This document shows, one piece after another, positions 1-8,658 of a DNA stretch of 64,000 bases. The translations under genes were made by a program, and so were the position numbers. This DNA comes from Lachnospiraceae bacterium. GTDB taxonomy: Bacteria; Bacillota; Clostridia; Lachnospirales; Lachnospiraceae. The stretch covers positions 29,794 to 93,793 of the forward strand of contig JAFSYI010000023.1 of NCBI GenBank assembly GCA_017450065.1, in the 5' to 3' direction. Position 1 is the stretch's first letter, and every line of letters starts with the position of its first letter. The notes below the pieces were generated by a model. The model was not told where the DNA came from, did not search any database, and worked only from the letters and a program-made list of their open reading frames with translations.

Positions 1-1
1 T

Positions 2-283
2 AACGCCTTATATACTACGGAACTGGCTCTGATATCTTCCTCCGGTGAATGCAGGATATTCGACACATTTAAGCGCAGCCGTGAGGATGTGGCTGTAGTG
101 TTTGTGAATGAAAAGAACCTGTTCCTGACCGGGTTTGTCTGCAAGATACCTGTAAGTCTTCTGGACAAAGAGGATACATACAGGATCGCCGTGATAAAGA
201 GATCCGGTCTTACCGGACGTAAATATATAGGATTGGGAGACTATTATGAACCTGCAAGGGGATACAGAGCTAAAGAAGGGTGA
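2..283 (+). CDS. C-terminal fragment of an unrecognised protein (5' end outside window)
   Basis: An open frame enters the window at base 2 and ends at TGA 281-283, giving 93 residues with no internal stop. The fragment looks like beta-rich soluble sequence (for example FVNEKNLFLTGFVCKIPVSL) and ends in a basic tail. I do not recognise a family. It overlaps the first 38 bases of the downstream glycosyltransferase gene on the same strand, so the two are probably translationally coupled in one surface-polysaccharide operon. A C-terminal accessory domain of a glycosyltransferase is a guess from context only. Confidence 0.6.
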   Translation, partial: NALYTTELALISSSGECRIFDTFKRSREDVAVVFVNEKNLFLTGFVCKIPVSLLDKEDTYRIAVIKRSGLTGRKYIGLGDYYEPARGYRAKEG

Positions 284-2315
284 GTATTATAAAGAGCTGT
301 ATGAGAAGGAGCTTAAGAAGAACGGGGAACTGACCGCAAGGCTCGTGGATATTGAAGCAGAGAATGCAGACCTTAATTATAAGCTTGACAAGATCAGAAA
401 GAGTAAGCTGTGGAGAAGCATATATCCCTTCAGACTTGCATATTCACATTTGAGGAATCTTATAACCAGGATACGGCGATACGGGAACATCAGGAATCTG
501 ACAGCCAAGATAAGATCAAAAAGGATCGAACGGGCGGCATATAAAAGCTACGGTACACTCAGCATGCCGGATGAAGAAACACGTAAAAAGCAGAGTGAGA
601 CCGTATTTGAAACAAAGATCACATTCAGCATTCTTGTGCCTCTATACAATACACCGAAGAATTTCCTGACACAGATGATAGATTCGGTCGTAGCCCAGAC
701 CTACAAAGGATGGGAGCTGTGCCTTGCAGACGGTTCCGATGACGGGCATAAGGAAGTGGGCGATATCTGCCGTGAGTATGCCGAAAAAGATAAGCGGATC
801 AAATATAAGAAGCTTGAAAAAAATCTCGGAATATCGGGAAATACAAATAAATGTCTTGAAATGGCGACAGGCGAATATATAGCGCTGTTTGATCATGATG
901 ATCTGCTGCATCCGTGTGCGCTTTACGAATATATGAAGGTGATCGATTCCCACGGGGAAGGCTCTGTGGGCCGGGCAGATTACATTTATTGTGATGAGAC
1001 TACGTTTCAGGGCGACAGTATTGACAATATGATCACGCTGCACTTTAAACCGGATTTCGCGATAGATAATCTGAGGGCAAATAATTATATCTGTCATTTC
1101 TCGGCTTTTTCACGTGAGCTTATTGACAGTACAGGTTTATTCCGTTCCGAGTTTGACGGTTCACAGGATCATGACCTTATTCTGAGGCTGACACATAATG
1201 CAAAGAATATAGTCCATGTTCCCAGGATACTGTATTACTGGAGATCGCATGCGGGTTCAGTGGCATCGGACATTAACGCAAAAACCTACGCGATCGACGC
1301 GGCAAAGGGTGCGGTGGCGGCTCATCTTACCCAGTGCGGATTTAAGGATTTTAAGATCGAGAGCTCAAGAGCTTTTGAGACAATATTCAGGATAAGATAC
1401 AGTCTGACGGCGAGGCCTCCTGTTTCGATACTCATTCCCAACAGGGATCATGTACCGGATCTCAGGAGATGTATCGATTCGATTACGGGAAAAACCTCAT
1501 ATGAGAATTATGAGATTATTGTAATAGAGAATAACAGTACCGATAGTGGGACATTTGATTATTATGAGACAATAAAGAAGCATCCGCAGATCAGGGTAGT
1601 TGACTATACATCCGCGCAGAAGGCCGGTGGAGAACAGGGTGCCGGTACCGGTTTTAATTATTCGCGTATCAATAATTTCGGAGAGAAGTATGCCGAAGGT
1701 GAGTACCTTATCCTCCTTAACAATGATACGGAGGTCGTGACAAGAACCTGGATCGAGGAGATGCTCATGTATGCGCAGCGCCCGGATGTCGGAGCCGTGG
1801 GCTGTATGCTTTATTATGATGACTATTCAATACAGCATGCAGGTATTGTATTGGGGCTCGGGGCACACAGGACAGCCGGTCATTCCCATTACCGGATGAG
1901 CAAGGATAATCTGGGATATATGGGCCGCCTGTGTTATGCGCAGAATGTTTCGGCTGTAACCGGAGCATGTCTTATGACCTCGAAGGCTGATTATGAATCG
2001 GTCGGAGGACTTAATGAGGATCTTGCAGTTGCGCTGAATGACGTGGATTACTGTCTTAAGCTCCGGAGGAAGGGGTTGCTTAATGTATTTACCCCTTATG
2101 CCGAGCTGTTTCATTATGAATCGAAATCAAGGGGGATGGATGTCACGGATGCTGCGGATAAGGAGCATGCGGAACGCTACAACAGGGAATGTGAGCTGTT
2201 TAAAAGTATCTGGAAGGAAGAGCTTGAAAAGGGCGACCCTTATTTCAATCCCAACTTCTCTCTTGACTACAGTAATTTTGTGTTAAAGGGAGATCCCAAG
2301 TCAATGGTTGATTAA
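246..2315 (+). CDS. Two-domain family 2 glycosyltransferase
   Basis: A 689-residue cytoplasmic protein likely to build a cell-surface polysaccharide by transferring sugars from nucleotide donors. Residues about 8-50 are a charged coiled-coil-like segment. The first GT-A domain starts near residue 127 (FSILVPLYNT) and has a DHDD metal-binding motif near residue 216. The second starts near residue 391 (VSILIPNRD) and has LLNND near residue 491, followed by the typical NDVDYCLKLR acceptor-region motif. Two GT2 domains in one chain are typical of enzymes that make a disaccharide repeat or two successive linkages. The ATG at 246 is preceded by GGGAG and overlaps the upstream gene. The donor sugar cannot be read from the sequence. 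A shorter paralogue with a degenerate second half lies at 11401-12885. Confidence 0.9.
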   Translation: MNLQGDTELKKGEYYKELYEKELKKNGELTARLVDIEAENADLNYKLDKIRKSKLWRSIYPFRLAYSHLRNLITRIRRYGNIRNLTAKIRSKRIERAAYKSYGTLSMPDEETRKKQSETVFETKITFSILVPLYNTPKNFLTQMIDSVVAQTYKGWELCLADGSDDGHKEVGDICREYAEKDKRIKYKKLEKNLGISGNTNKCLEMATGEYIALFDHDDLLHPCALYEYMKVIDSHGEGSVGRADYIYCDETTFQGDSIDNMITLHFKPDFAIDNLRANNYICHFSAFSRELIDSTGLFRSEFDGSQDHDLILRLTHNAKNIVHVPRILYYWRSHAGSVASDINAKTYAIDAAKGAVAAHLTQCGFKDFKIESSRAFETIFRIRYSLTARPPVSILIPNRDHVPDLRRCIDSITGKTSYENYEIIVIENNSTDSGTFDYYETIKKHPQIRVVDYTSAQKAGGEQGAGTGFNYSRINNFGEKYAEGEYLILLNNDTEVVTRTWIEEMLMYAQRPDVGAVGCMLYYDDYSIQHAGIVLGLGAHRTAGHSHYRMSKDNLGYMGRLCYAQNVSAVTGACLMTSKADYESVGGLNEDLAVALNDVDYCLKLRRKGLLNVFTPYAELFHYESKSRGMDVTDAADKEHAERYNRECELFKSIWKEELEKGDPYFNPNFSLDYSNFVLKGDPKSMVD

Positions 2316-2361
2316 ATACCTGAAAAGGGATAAAAGGAAACATAAAAAAGGAGGTATGAAC

Positions 2362-4092
2362 ATGGGTTACAAGGAGCAGTACAAATACTGGAAAGAGGAT
2401 GCATACTTTGATGATGCCACCAAAGCGGAGCTTGCTGCGATCGAGGGCAACGATGCGGAGATCGAAGACAGGTTCTATAAGGATCTTGAATTCGGTACCG
2501 GCGGATTAAGGGGTGTTATCGGTGCCGGAACGAACAGGATGAACATTTATACCGTAAGAAGGGCTACCCAGGGTCTTGCCAACTATATCATTAAGCAGGG
2601 TGATCAGGCAAAGGCGAAGGGTGTTGCCATTTCATATGATTCAAGGCGGATGTCACCGGAGTTCGCGGATGAAGCGGCTCTGTGTCTTAATGCCAACGGC
2701 ATAAAGGCATATGTTTTTACATCGCTGCGTCCCACACCTGTTCTTTCTTATGCTGTCAGGAAGCTTGGCTGCACGGCGGGAATCATGGTAACGGCCAGCC
2801 ATAATCCTCCGGAGTATAACGGATATAAGGCTTACTGGGAGGATGGTGCTCAGATAACATCTCCCAGAGACGTAGATATCATTAATGAGGTTAAGGCAGT
2901 TACCAATTATAATGACTGCAGGACAATGGATAAGGATGAGGCTGTAAAGCAGGGTCTGTATAATCCCATTGATAAGGATATTGACGATCCGTACATGGAG
3001 GAGCTTAAGAAGCAGATAATCCATCCCGATGTTATAAAGGCAATGGCGGATGATATCAAGATCGTTTACACTCCTTTCCACGGAACCGGAAACATACCCG
3101 TAAGACGTATTCTGTCTGAGCTTGGCTTTAAGCAGGTATACGTAGTTCCCGAGCAGGAGCTTCCCGATCCTGACTTTACCACTCTTGAATATCCCAATCC
3201 GGAGGATCCGAAGGCATTTGAGCTTGCTCTTAAGCTTGCGAAGGAGAAGGATGCGGATATCGTACTCGCAACGGATCCCGATGCGGACAGACTGGGAATA
3301 TATGCCAAGGATACGGCATCGGGTGAGTATATTCCGTTCACCGGAAATATGTCGGGAATGCTTATAGCGGAATATATCTTAAGGGAACGAAGCGCAAACG
3401 GAACAATGCCTGAAAATCCTGCTCTTGTTAAGACCATTGTTACGACCAACCTTGCAGATCCTATGTGTGAGGCTTACAAGGTTAAGCTGATCGAGGTACT
3501 TACAGGCTTTAAGTATATCGGTGAGCAGATCAAGTGGTTTGAAGAGAACAATACATATAATTACGTATTTGGTCTTGAAGAAAGTTATGGCTGTCTTGCC
3601 GGAACCCATGCAAGGGATAAGGATGCCATTGTTGCGGTCATGTGCCTGTGTGAGGTTGCCGCATACTGCAAGAGCAAGGGAATAACCGTTTGGGATCAGA
3701 TGATCAATATTTATAAGCAGTACGGTTTCTTTAAAGAGGGCATTCATACACTTACGATGAAGGGTATAGAGGGCGCTCAGGAAATACAGAACATAATGGA
3801 CAGACTGCGTAATGATCCGCCTAAGGAATTTGCTTCGCTTAAGGTACTTAAGTTCAGGGATTATAAGAAGAACGTTATTATAGATATGGCTTCGGGAGAG
3901 AAGAGCGAGACCGGACTGCCGGAGTCCAACGTACTCTACTTTGAGCTTGAGAATAACTCATGGTGCTGCGCAAGACCGTCAGGTACCGAGCCCAAGATCA
4001 AGTTCTACATGGGTATTAAGGGTGACAGTCTTGAGGATGCGGATAAGAAGCTCGAGGAATTAAAAGAAGCCGTGATCGCAAGGATAAAATAA
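2362..4092 (+). CDS. pgcA: Phosphoglucomutase / phosphomannomutase (alpha-D-phosphohexomutase)
   Basis: A 576-residue phosphohexomutase interconverting hexose-6-phosphate and hexose-1-phosphate, which feeds nucleotide-sugar synthesis. Visible signatures are the phosphoserine loop TASHNPPEYNG (Ser146), the Mg2+ loop DPDADR (305-310), the sugar-binding GLEESYG motif and the phosphate-binding RPSGTEPK motif near residue 538. Length matches the long PgcA/PMM2-like class of Firmicutes. I chose ATG 2362 because AAAAGGAGG (2346-2354) sits 7 bases upstream; ATG 2356 is too close to the Shine-Dalgarno and the frame upstream of it overlaps the previous gene. It lies inside the polysaccharide operon and supplies glucose- or mannose-1-phosphate. 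Glucose versus mannose preference is not resolved here. Confidence 0.93.
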   Translation: MGYKEQYKYWKEDAYFDDATKAELAAIEGNDAEIEDRFYKDLEFGTGGLRGVIGAGTNRMNIYTVRRATQGLANYIIKQGDQAKAKGVAISYDSRRMSPEFADEAALCLNANGIKAYVFTSLRPTPVLSYAVRKLGCTAGIMVTASHNPPEYNGYKAYWEDGAQITSPRDVDIINEVKAVTNYNDCRTMDKDEAVKQGLYNPIDKDIDDPYMEELKKQIIHPDVIKAMADDIKIVYTPFHGTGNIPVRRILSELGFKQVYVVPEQELPDPDFTTLEYPNPEDPKAFELALKLAKEKDADIVLATDPDADRLGIYAKDTASGEYIPFTGNMSGMLIAEYILRERSANGTMPENPALVKTIVTTNLADPMCEAYKVKLIEVLTGFKYIGEQIKWFEENNTYNYVFGLEESYGCLAGTHARDKDAIVAVMCLCEVAAYCKSKGITVWDQMINIYKQYGFFKEGIHTLTMKGIEGAQEIQNIMDRLRNDPPKEFASLKVLKFRDYKKNVIIDMASGEKSETGLPESNVLYFELENNSWCCARPSGTEPKIKFYMGIKGDSLEDADKKLEELKEAVIARIK

Positions 4093-4147
4093 GGCTGGGG
4101 TCAGCGTACCGTAAAGCCTGAAAGAAACAGACGGAAATGACCGGATA

Positions 4148-5317
4148 ATGAAAGATTTTATGAGTAGCCTGTGGGGCAATAAGGGTGTAAGGATCACCGT
4201 TATTGCTCTGCTGGCGGCTATGGCTGCAGTCTCGCTGATACAGGGTATAAGAAACGCTGCGGAGTTTTCACAGGATTTTCAGTGGGATGCGGTCAAAGCA
4301 TTTACAATGCGAATAAATCCATATGACGAATCACTGCATCCAAGCGGTATTCTGGATGCATACGGATTCGAGGATGTTTACCTTCAGATGGAAGCCAACC
4401 AGTTTCCATCCCTTTTGATGCTCTTAATTCCTTATACATTTTTCGCGCCGCTTACTGCGAGATATGGATGGATAGCATCTAACCTTGTTTTTACGGCAGG
4501 TATAGTTATTTTACTCGGAAAGACATTCCTTAAGACGGCCCGGAAAGATGTTTTTGCGGCGTTTATGCTGCTTATGATCGCGGGAACCCCGTACAGGAAC
4601 CAGCTCGGTGTCGGACAGCATTCGCTTTTTGCGTTCTTCTTCTTTCTGCTGGCTGTATGGTTTGATGAAAGGGAGGACAGAAGGATTTCATTTACCGGAA
4701 CTGTTGTATGTCTCTTCATCTGTTACTTTAAGTATACGCTTACCGTTCCGTTATGTCTGTATTTTATCTACAGAAGGAGATATGCAAAGATAGCGGTATC
4801 CGTTATCCTGCATGTGATACTGACAGTGTTTTCCGCATGGTGGCTGGGTGACAGCCTGATCAACATGATCGTCAAACCTCTTAAGGTCTCGGGAGCTCTG
4901 GCAGGTGAAGGATGTCTTGACTTTGGTGTGATTTTTAACGGGTCCAAAGCAGCTTACGCAGCGGCTTTTGCCGTTATGGCCGTGCTGTTTGTACTGGCTC
5001 TGAGACTTGAAGAGAACAGGGGATCCGATTATATAAGTGTATTGACGCTGTGGTCGCTTATAATAACCTATCACAGGATATATGATTTTTTCATTATCGT
5101 TATTGTACTTGCTTTCTTTCTTGCAAAGGAAAGGAGTATATATTATAAGGCAGGCTACGGAGCCGTGCTGGCCGCAGTGTTCTTCATACTCAGGATATTT
5201 TCCGAATCTCCGGGTTCAAAGCTGGTGACGGGTATCCTGTATTATGCATTTACCCTGGCGGTCACGGTGACGGTTTTCAGGGAAGATATAAAAAAGACTG
5301 AACAGTTACGTAAATAA
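4148..5317 (+). CDS. GT87-like (DUF2029) polytopic membrane glycosyltransferase
   Basis: A 389-residue protein with about nine to ten hydrophobic segments spread over its length, consistent with a GT-C-fold integral membrane enzyme that uses polyprenyl-phosphate sugars outside the membrane. After the first membrane segment there is an extracytoplasmic loop with QDFQWD and later an EANQFPSLLML stretch, resembling the acidic loop and the Pro-containing motif of GT87/DUF2029 proteins. Two polyprenyl-phosphate glycosyltransferase genes (5327 and 7879) and a GtrA gene (6074) follow, which fits a lipid-linked sugar side-branching module. The ATG at 4148 has only a weak ribosome binding site. Family assignment is by pattern, not by search. 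Confidence 0.65.
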   Translation: MKDFMSSLWGNKGVRITVIALLAAMAAVSLIQGIRNAAEFSQDFQWDAVKAFTMRINPYDESLHPSGILDAYGFEDVYLQMEANQFPSLLMLLIPYTFFAPLTARYGWIASNLVFTAGIVILLGKTFLKTARKDVFAAFMLLMIAGTPYRNQLGVGQHSLFAFFFFLLAVWFDEREDRRISFTGTVVCLFICYFKYTLTVPLCLYFIYRRRYAKIAVSVILHVILTVFSAWWLGDSLINMIVKPLKVSGALAGEGCLDFGVIFNGSKAAYAAAFAVMAVLFVLALRLEENRGSDYISVLTLWSLIITYHRIYDFFIIVIVLAFFLAKERSIYYKAGYGAVLAAVFFILRIFSESPGSKLVTGILYYAFTLAVTVTVFREDIKKTEQLRK

Positions 5318-5326
5318 AGGTGTGGT

Positions 5327-6046
5327 ATGAATGATAACGGAGGGGACAGGCTCTACATAGTCATCCCGGCATACAATGAAGAAGAAAACATAAGACAGGT
5401 TATAGCCGACTGGTATCCTGTTGTTGACAATAAAAGCGGAGACAGCAGGCTTGTTGTGGTAAATGACGGAAGTAAGGACAATACCCTGAAGGTGCTTAAG
5501 GATCTTCAGGCGAATCACCCGAAGCTTGTCGTACTTGATAAGGAGAACGGGGGACATGGCTCGACGATCCTTTTCGGATACAGATATGCCCTTGAACAGG
5601 GAGCCGATTATGTGTTCCAGACCGATTCGGACGGTCAGACCTTCGCTTCCGAGTTTGGTGCCTTCTGGGATGAAAGAAACCGTTATGACATGCTTATAGG
5701 ATTCCGCAGTCACAGGGAAGACGGACTGTCACGCATAATAGTGACCAAGATACTTAAGATTGTCATAAGACTGTGTTTCCACGTCAGTGTTACCGACGCA
5801 AATACTCCGTACAGGCTGATGAGAGCATCGGTACTGAATGAAGAAATAGAGATGGTACCAAAGGACTTTTTCTTATCAAATGTCCTTATCACGGTACTCT
5901 TTACCAAGCATCTTCGCAGGATAAAGTATATCCCGATAACCTTCAGACCCAGACAGGGCGGGGTTAATTCCATAAATCTCAAGAGGATATTCAGGATAGG
6001 GAAGCAGTCACTGAGGGATTTCAGGGAGTTAAACAGAAGGATATGA
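5327..6046 (+). CDS. DPM1-like polyprenyl-phosphate glycosyltransferase (GT2)
   Basis: A 239-residue single-domain GT2 enzyme. It carries LYIVIPAYNEEENI at the N-terminus, VVNDGSKDNT, the acceptor motif ENGGHGSTILFGY and the metal motif QTDSDGQ, all typical of dolichol- or undecaprenyl-phosphate mannose/glucose synthases. Such enzymes charge undecaprenyl phosphate with one sugar on the cytoplasmic face. No C-terminal membrane hairpin is obvious, so it resembles the soluble DPM1 form and the following GtrA protein may provide the membrane function. ATG 5327 is preceded by AAAGG 6 bases upstream. The gene begins 9 bases after the GT87-like gene and is clearly in the same operon. Confidence 0.87.
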   Translation: MNDNGGDRLYIVIPAYNEEENIRQVIADWYPVVDNKSGDSRLVVVNDGSKDNTLKVLKDLQANHPKLVVLDKENGGHGSTILFGYRYALEQGADYVFQTDSDGQTFASEFGAFWDERNRYDMLIGFRSHREDGLSRIIVTKILKIVIRLCFHVSVTDANTPYRLMRASVLNEEIEMVPKDFFLSNVLITVLFTKHLRRIKYIPITFRPRQGGVNSINLKRIFRIGKQSLRDFRELNRRI

Positions 6047-6073
6047 TTTACGGGGAAAAAGGGGACCGGGTAA

Positions 6074-6631
6074 TTGAAGATGATGGGAAATAAAATGGAA
6101 AATACTGAAAATAAAACAGGTAGCGGTAATGATACCTCCGGAGGCAGGAATAAGCTCCTTTCACAGATACTTAAGTTCGGTGTCGTGGGAGGAACAGCAT
6201 TCCTTATTGACTTTGCCATATACACGATTTCGAATAAGCTTCTGCCATTTGAAAAGGGATACATCATAGCGGGTGTACTGGGATTCTCGATATCGCTGAT
6301 ATTCAATTATCTTGCCAGTATGAAATTCGTTTTTGAGCGGAGAGAGGATACCAGCAGAAAGAAGGAATTCACGATTTTTCTTGTTTTAAGCCTGATAGGA
6401 CTTGTATTGAATGAGCTGTTTCTGATGCTTTATGTAGAGGGGATGGATAAGCATGTCGCATGGATCCACTCGATCCATTCGGCAATATACGGTTTCCTTG
6501 ATTCGAAGGGCTTTAAGGCTGTCGGAAGCGTAGAGGAGCTGGTGGAGTTCTTTGCCAAGATTTTTGCGACGGCTCTTGTCATGGTATATAATTTTATCAG
6601 CAGGAAAATGACGCTTGAGAAAAAAGGATAA
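6074..6631 (+). CDS. GtrA family membrane protein (putative lipid-linked sugar flippase)
   Basis: A 185-residue protein with four hydrophobic helices and the GtrA-family opening LKFGVVGGTAFLIDFAIY, followed by SLIFNYLASMKFVF. GtrA proteins are associated with translocation of undecaprenyl-phosphate sugars across the membrane, which fits its position right after a polyprenyl-phosphate glycosyltransferase. The insertion between helices 3 and 4 is longer than in minimal GtrA proteins. The start is uncertain: TTG 6074 has AGGGG 9 bases upstream, while ATG codons at 6080, 6083 and 6095 are in frame and would remove only a few residues. Its last bases overlap the alternative TTG start of the next gene. 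Confidence 0.85.
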   Translation: MKMMGNKMENTENKTGSGNDTSGGRNKLLSQILKFGVVGGTAFLIDFAIYTISNKLLPFEKGYIIAGVLGFSISLIFNYLASMKFVFERREDTSRKKEFTIFLVLSLIGLVLNELFLMLYVEGMDKHVAWIHSIHSAIYGFLDSKGFKAVGSVEELVEFFAKIFATALVMVYNFISRKMTLEKKG

Positions 6632-7877
6632 CCGATACGCGGGGAGAGAAACGGATGAGAACAAAGAGAGATTTTTTTTAATTACCCGGTTGCTGGGGAT
6701 ACTGATGTTAAGCCTTATGCTTCAGGGCTGTGATGCAGCAAAAAACCGGGAGACCAATGTGATTGAGCCTGCAGCGGAAACGCAGGAAAATAAAATAATA
6801 GTGGCAGATGAGCCGGATAAAGCATCCGATTCCGGAAACGGTATGGAAGATAATGATACCGGTGAAGATAATACAATGCTTAACGTAGAGACGGAGGATG
6901 CAATATCATACTCGTCAATTCCTGTGGAAGAAGCTCCTCAGGATGATGAGGTAGAAGAAGTACAGAGCGAAGAGGATAAGGTATTACGTACCGAGGACGG
7001 TAAGGTGATCGTCGATCTTATAATGTTCATGGGACAGAGTAATATGTCCGGAACAGGCGGGAATGCCCAGTATGCGCCCAAGGTCCCGGGCGGGTACGGA
7101 TATGAATTCCGGGCGATATCGGATCCTACAAGACTGTACCCTATAGAAGAGCCATTCGGAATAAACGAGAATGTCCGCGGAGCAATAGAAGATCTTCCGA
7201 TAGCCAAGAGAGGATCAATGGTTTCGGCCTTTGTCAACAGATATTATGAGCTGACAGGTGTTCCCGTAGTCGCGGTATCGGCATCATCCGGCGGAAGGGA
7301 TACCGGTTTCTGGATGAGGAGAGAGGTGGAAGACGATTTCGCGGAGAGACAGAAACGGGCTCAGGTATGGCTGGAGAGTAACGATTATTATATCAGGAAG
7401 CAGTATGTGATCTGGCTTCAGGGTGAATCGGATGCGGAGGATGGCCTGACGCCGGAGCTCTACAACCAGAACATGGACAATATTATAAGAATGCTGTTTA
7501 TCGGTGGCCTTCAGAAGGTGTTCATAGTGACTCCGGGAAGGACGCTTACGGGTAAGTATTATTTTGACAATATAGTCTATTCGCAGATAAACATGTGCAA
7601 GACCAGCGGTTATTATGCGCTGGCAACGACAGTGCTTAATTCGGTGAGCACGGAGTATATGGTCGATGAGTACCACTATAACCAGTCTGTGCTTAATGTC
7701 GTCGGCAAGGAGGCGGCCGAAAGCGCCGCCTACTATACACTAAACCGTAAGGAAAAGCCTCTGTATAATTACAGGGATAATGATATATACGTACCCGAGG
7801 GCTTTGATTATACAGCAGATGAGCTGAAGGTGGAGCCCATTGATTATAATAATAACGGTGAACTTGTGAGGTATTGA
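6615..7877 (+). CDS. Putative lipoprotein carbohydrate esterase, SASA/CE6-like (possibly frameshifted start)
   Basis: The frame encodes an SGNH-type esterase of the sialate O-acetylesterase-like (SASA) group: the nucleophile block MFMGQSNMSG (Ser142), the QGESDA block and a C-terminal DEYHYN block with the likely catalytic His. A lipobox, LMLQGC (Cys39), and an acidic linker of about 90 residues indicate export and membrane anchoring. It probably removes O-acetyl groups from a polysaccharide and so may counteract the MBOAT acyltransferases nearby. The contiguous frame can start only at TTG 6615, inside gtrA, giving an unusually long charged n-region. The better start, ATG 6655 with GGGGAGAG upstream, is out of frame and meets a stop right after a run of eight T; see the slippery-site entry. 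Confidence 0.8.
   Translation: MRKKDNRYAGRETDENKERFFLITRLLGILMLSLMLQGCDAAKNRETNVIEPAAETQENKIIVADEPDKASDSGNGMEDNDTGEDNTMLNVETEDAISYSSIPVEEAPQDDEVEEVQSEEDKVLRTEDGKVIVDLIMFMGQSNMSGTGGNAQYAPKVPGGYGYEFRAISDPTRLYPIEEPFGINENVRGAIEDLPIAKRGSMVSAFVNRYYELTGVPVVAVSASSGGRDTGFWMRREVEDDFAERQKRAQVWLESNDYYIRKQYVIWLQGESDAEDGLTPELYNQNMDNIIRMLFIGGLQKVFIVTPGRTLTGKYYFDNIVYSQINMCKTSGYYALATTVLNSVSTEYMVDEYHYNQSVLNVVGKEAAESAAYYTLNRKEKPLYNYRDNDIYVPEGFDYTADELKVEPIDYNNNGELVRY
6655..6681 (+). other. Slippery T8 run at an out-of-frame lipoprotein start
   Basis: ATG 6655 has a good ribosome binding site (GGGGAGAG, 6640-6647) and encodes MRTKRDFF before TAA at 6679-6681. The T run at 6672-6679 contains the heptamer T TTT TTT directly before that stop. 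A -1 slip (or a ninth T) would continue into LITRLLGILMLSLMLQGC, producing a textbook lipoprotein signal peptide with the lipobox Cys at residue 26. This may be programmed slippage, phase variation by run length, or a homopolymer sequencing error; the sequence alone cannot decide. Confidence 0.5.
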
Positions 7878-7878
7878 T

Positions 7879-8658
7879 ATGGAGAGGATCCTTGTATTCA
7901 TTCCGGCATATAACTGTGAAAACCAGATAATCAGAGTGCTGGCCCAGTTTGATGAAGAGGTTCTTAAATACATTACCGAGATCATAGTGGTAAATAACAG
8001 GAGCACAGACAATACCGAAATGCTTGCTGCCGCCTTTATCGCGCAGCACAGGGATATGCCCATACGGCTTCTCAGAAACAGATCCAATTACGGGCTGGGA
8101 GGTTCACACAAGGTGGCCTTTGATTATGCCATGAATAACGGGTTTGATCATGTAATAGTGCTTCATGGGGACGATCAGGGTTCAATAAAGGATTTTCTTC
8201 CCGTATTAAGAAGCAGGTATTACAAAAAACATGACTGTGTTCTCGGCGCGAGGTTTATGAAGGGATCGAAGCTGCAGGGTTATTCTGCGTTCAGGACGTT
8301 CGGAAATATCGTATATGATTTTCTCTTTGCTTTTGTGGTCAGGAAGAAAATATATGATCTTGGTTCCGGTCTTAATATGTACAGCGTTTCGATGCTTAGA
8401 AACCGGTTTTATGAGAAGTTTCCGGATAATCTCATGTTTAATTACTGCATGATACTGGCATCCGATTATTATGACCATGATATACGGTTTGTTCCGGTAT
8501 CCTGGAGAGAGGATGACCAGGTAAGCAATGTAAAGATGATGAACCAGGCGTTCAGGGTTCTTAAGATGCTTAAGGATTACTACAGAGACCCCGGAGTAAT
8601 AAAAGAGGATTACAGGGAATTGGCTGTGGAAGCGTATGAGGCGGATGTGATAGCATGA
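7879..8658 (+). CDS. Polyprenyl-phosphate glycosyltransferase-like GT2 enzyme
   Basis: A 259-residue GT2 protein: ILVFIPAYNCENQI at the N-terminus, VVNNRSTDNT, the RNRSNYGLGGSHKVAF acceptor-region block and the metal motif LHGDDQG. The arrangement matches the DPM/DPG-synthase-like subgroup, so it probably makes a second lipid-linked monosaccharide. ATG 7879 overlaps the previous gene region by operon-style spacing (stop at 7875-7877) and has GTGAGG 7 bases upstream. The next gene overlaps its stop by 4 bases. With 5327 it gives the locus two charged lipid-sugar synthases, suggesting two different side-branch sugars. Confidence 0.85.
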   Translation: MERILVFIPAYNCENQIIRVLAQFDEEVLKYITEIIVVNNRSTDNTEMLAAAFIAQHRDMPIRLLRNRSNYGLGGSHKVAFDYAMNNGFDHVIVLHGDDQGSIKDFLPVLRSRYYKKHDCVLGARFMKGSKLQGYSAFRTFGNIVYDFLFAFVVRKKIYDLGSGLNMYSVSMLRNRFYEKFPDNLMFNYCMILASDYYDHDIRFVPVSWREDDQVSNVKMMNQAFRVLKMLKDYYRDPGVIKEDYRELAVEAYEADVIA

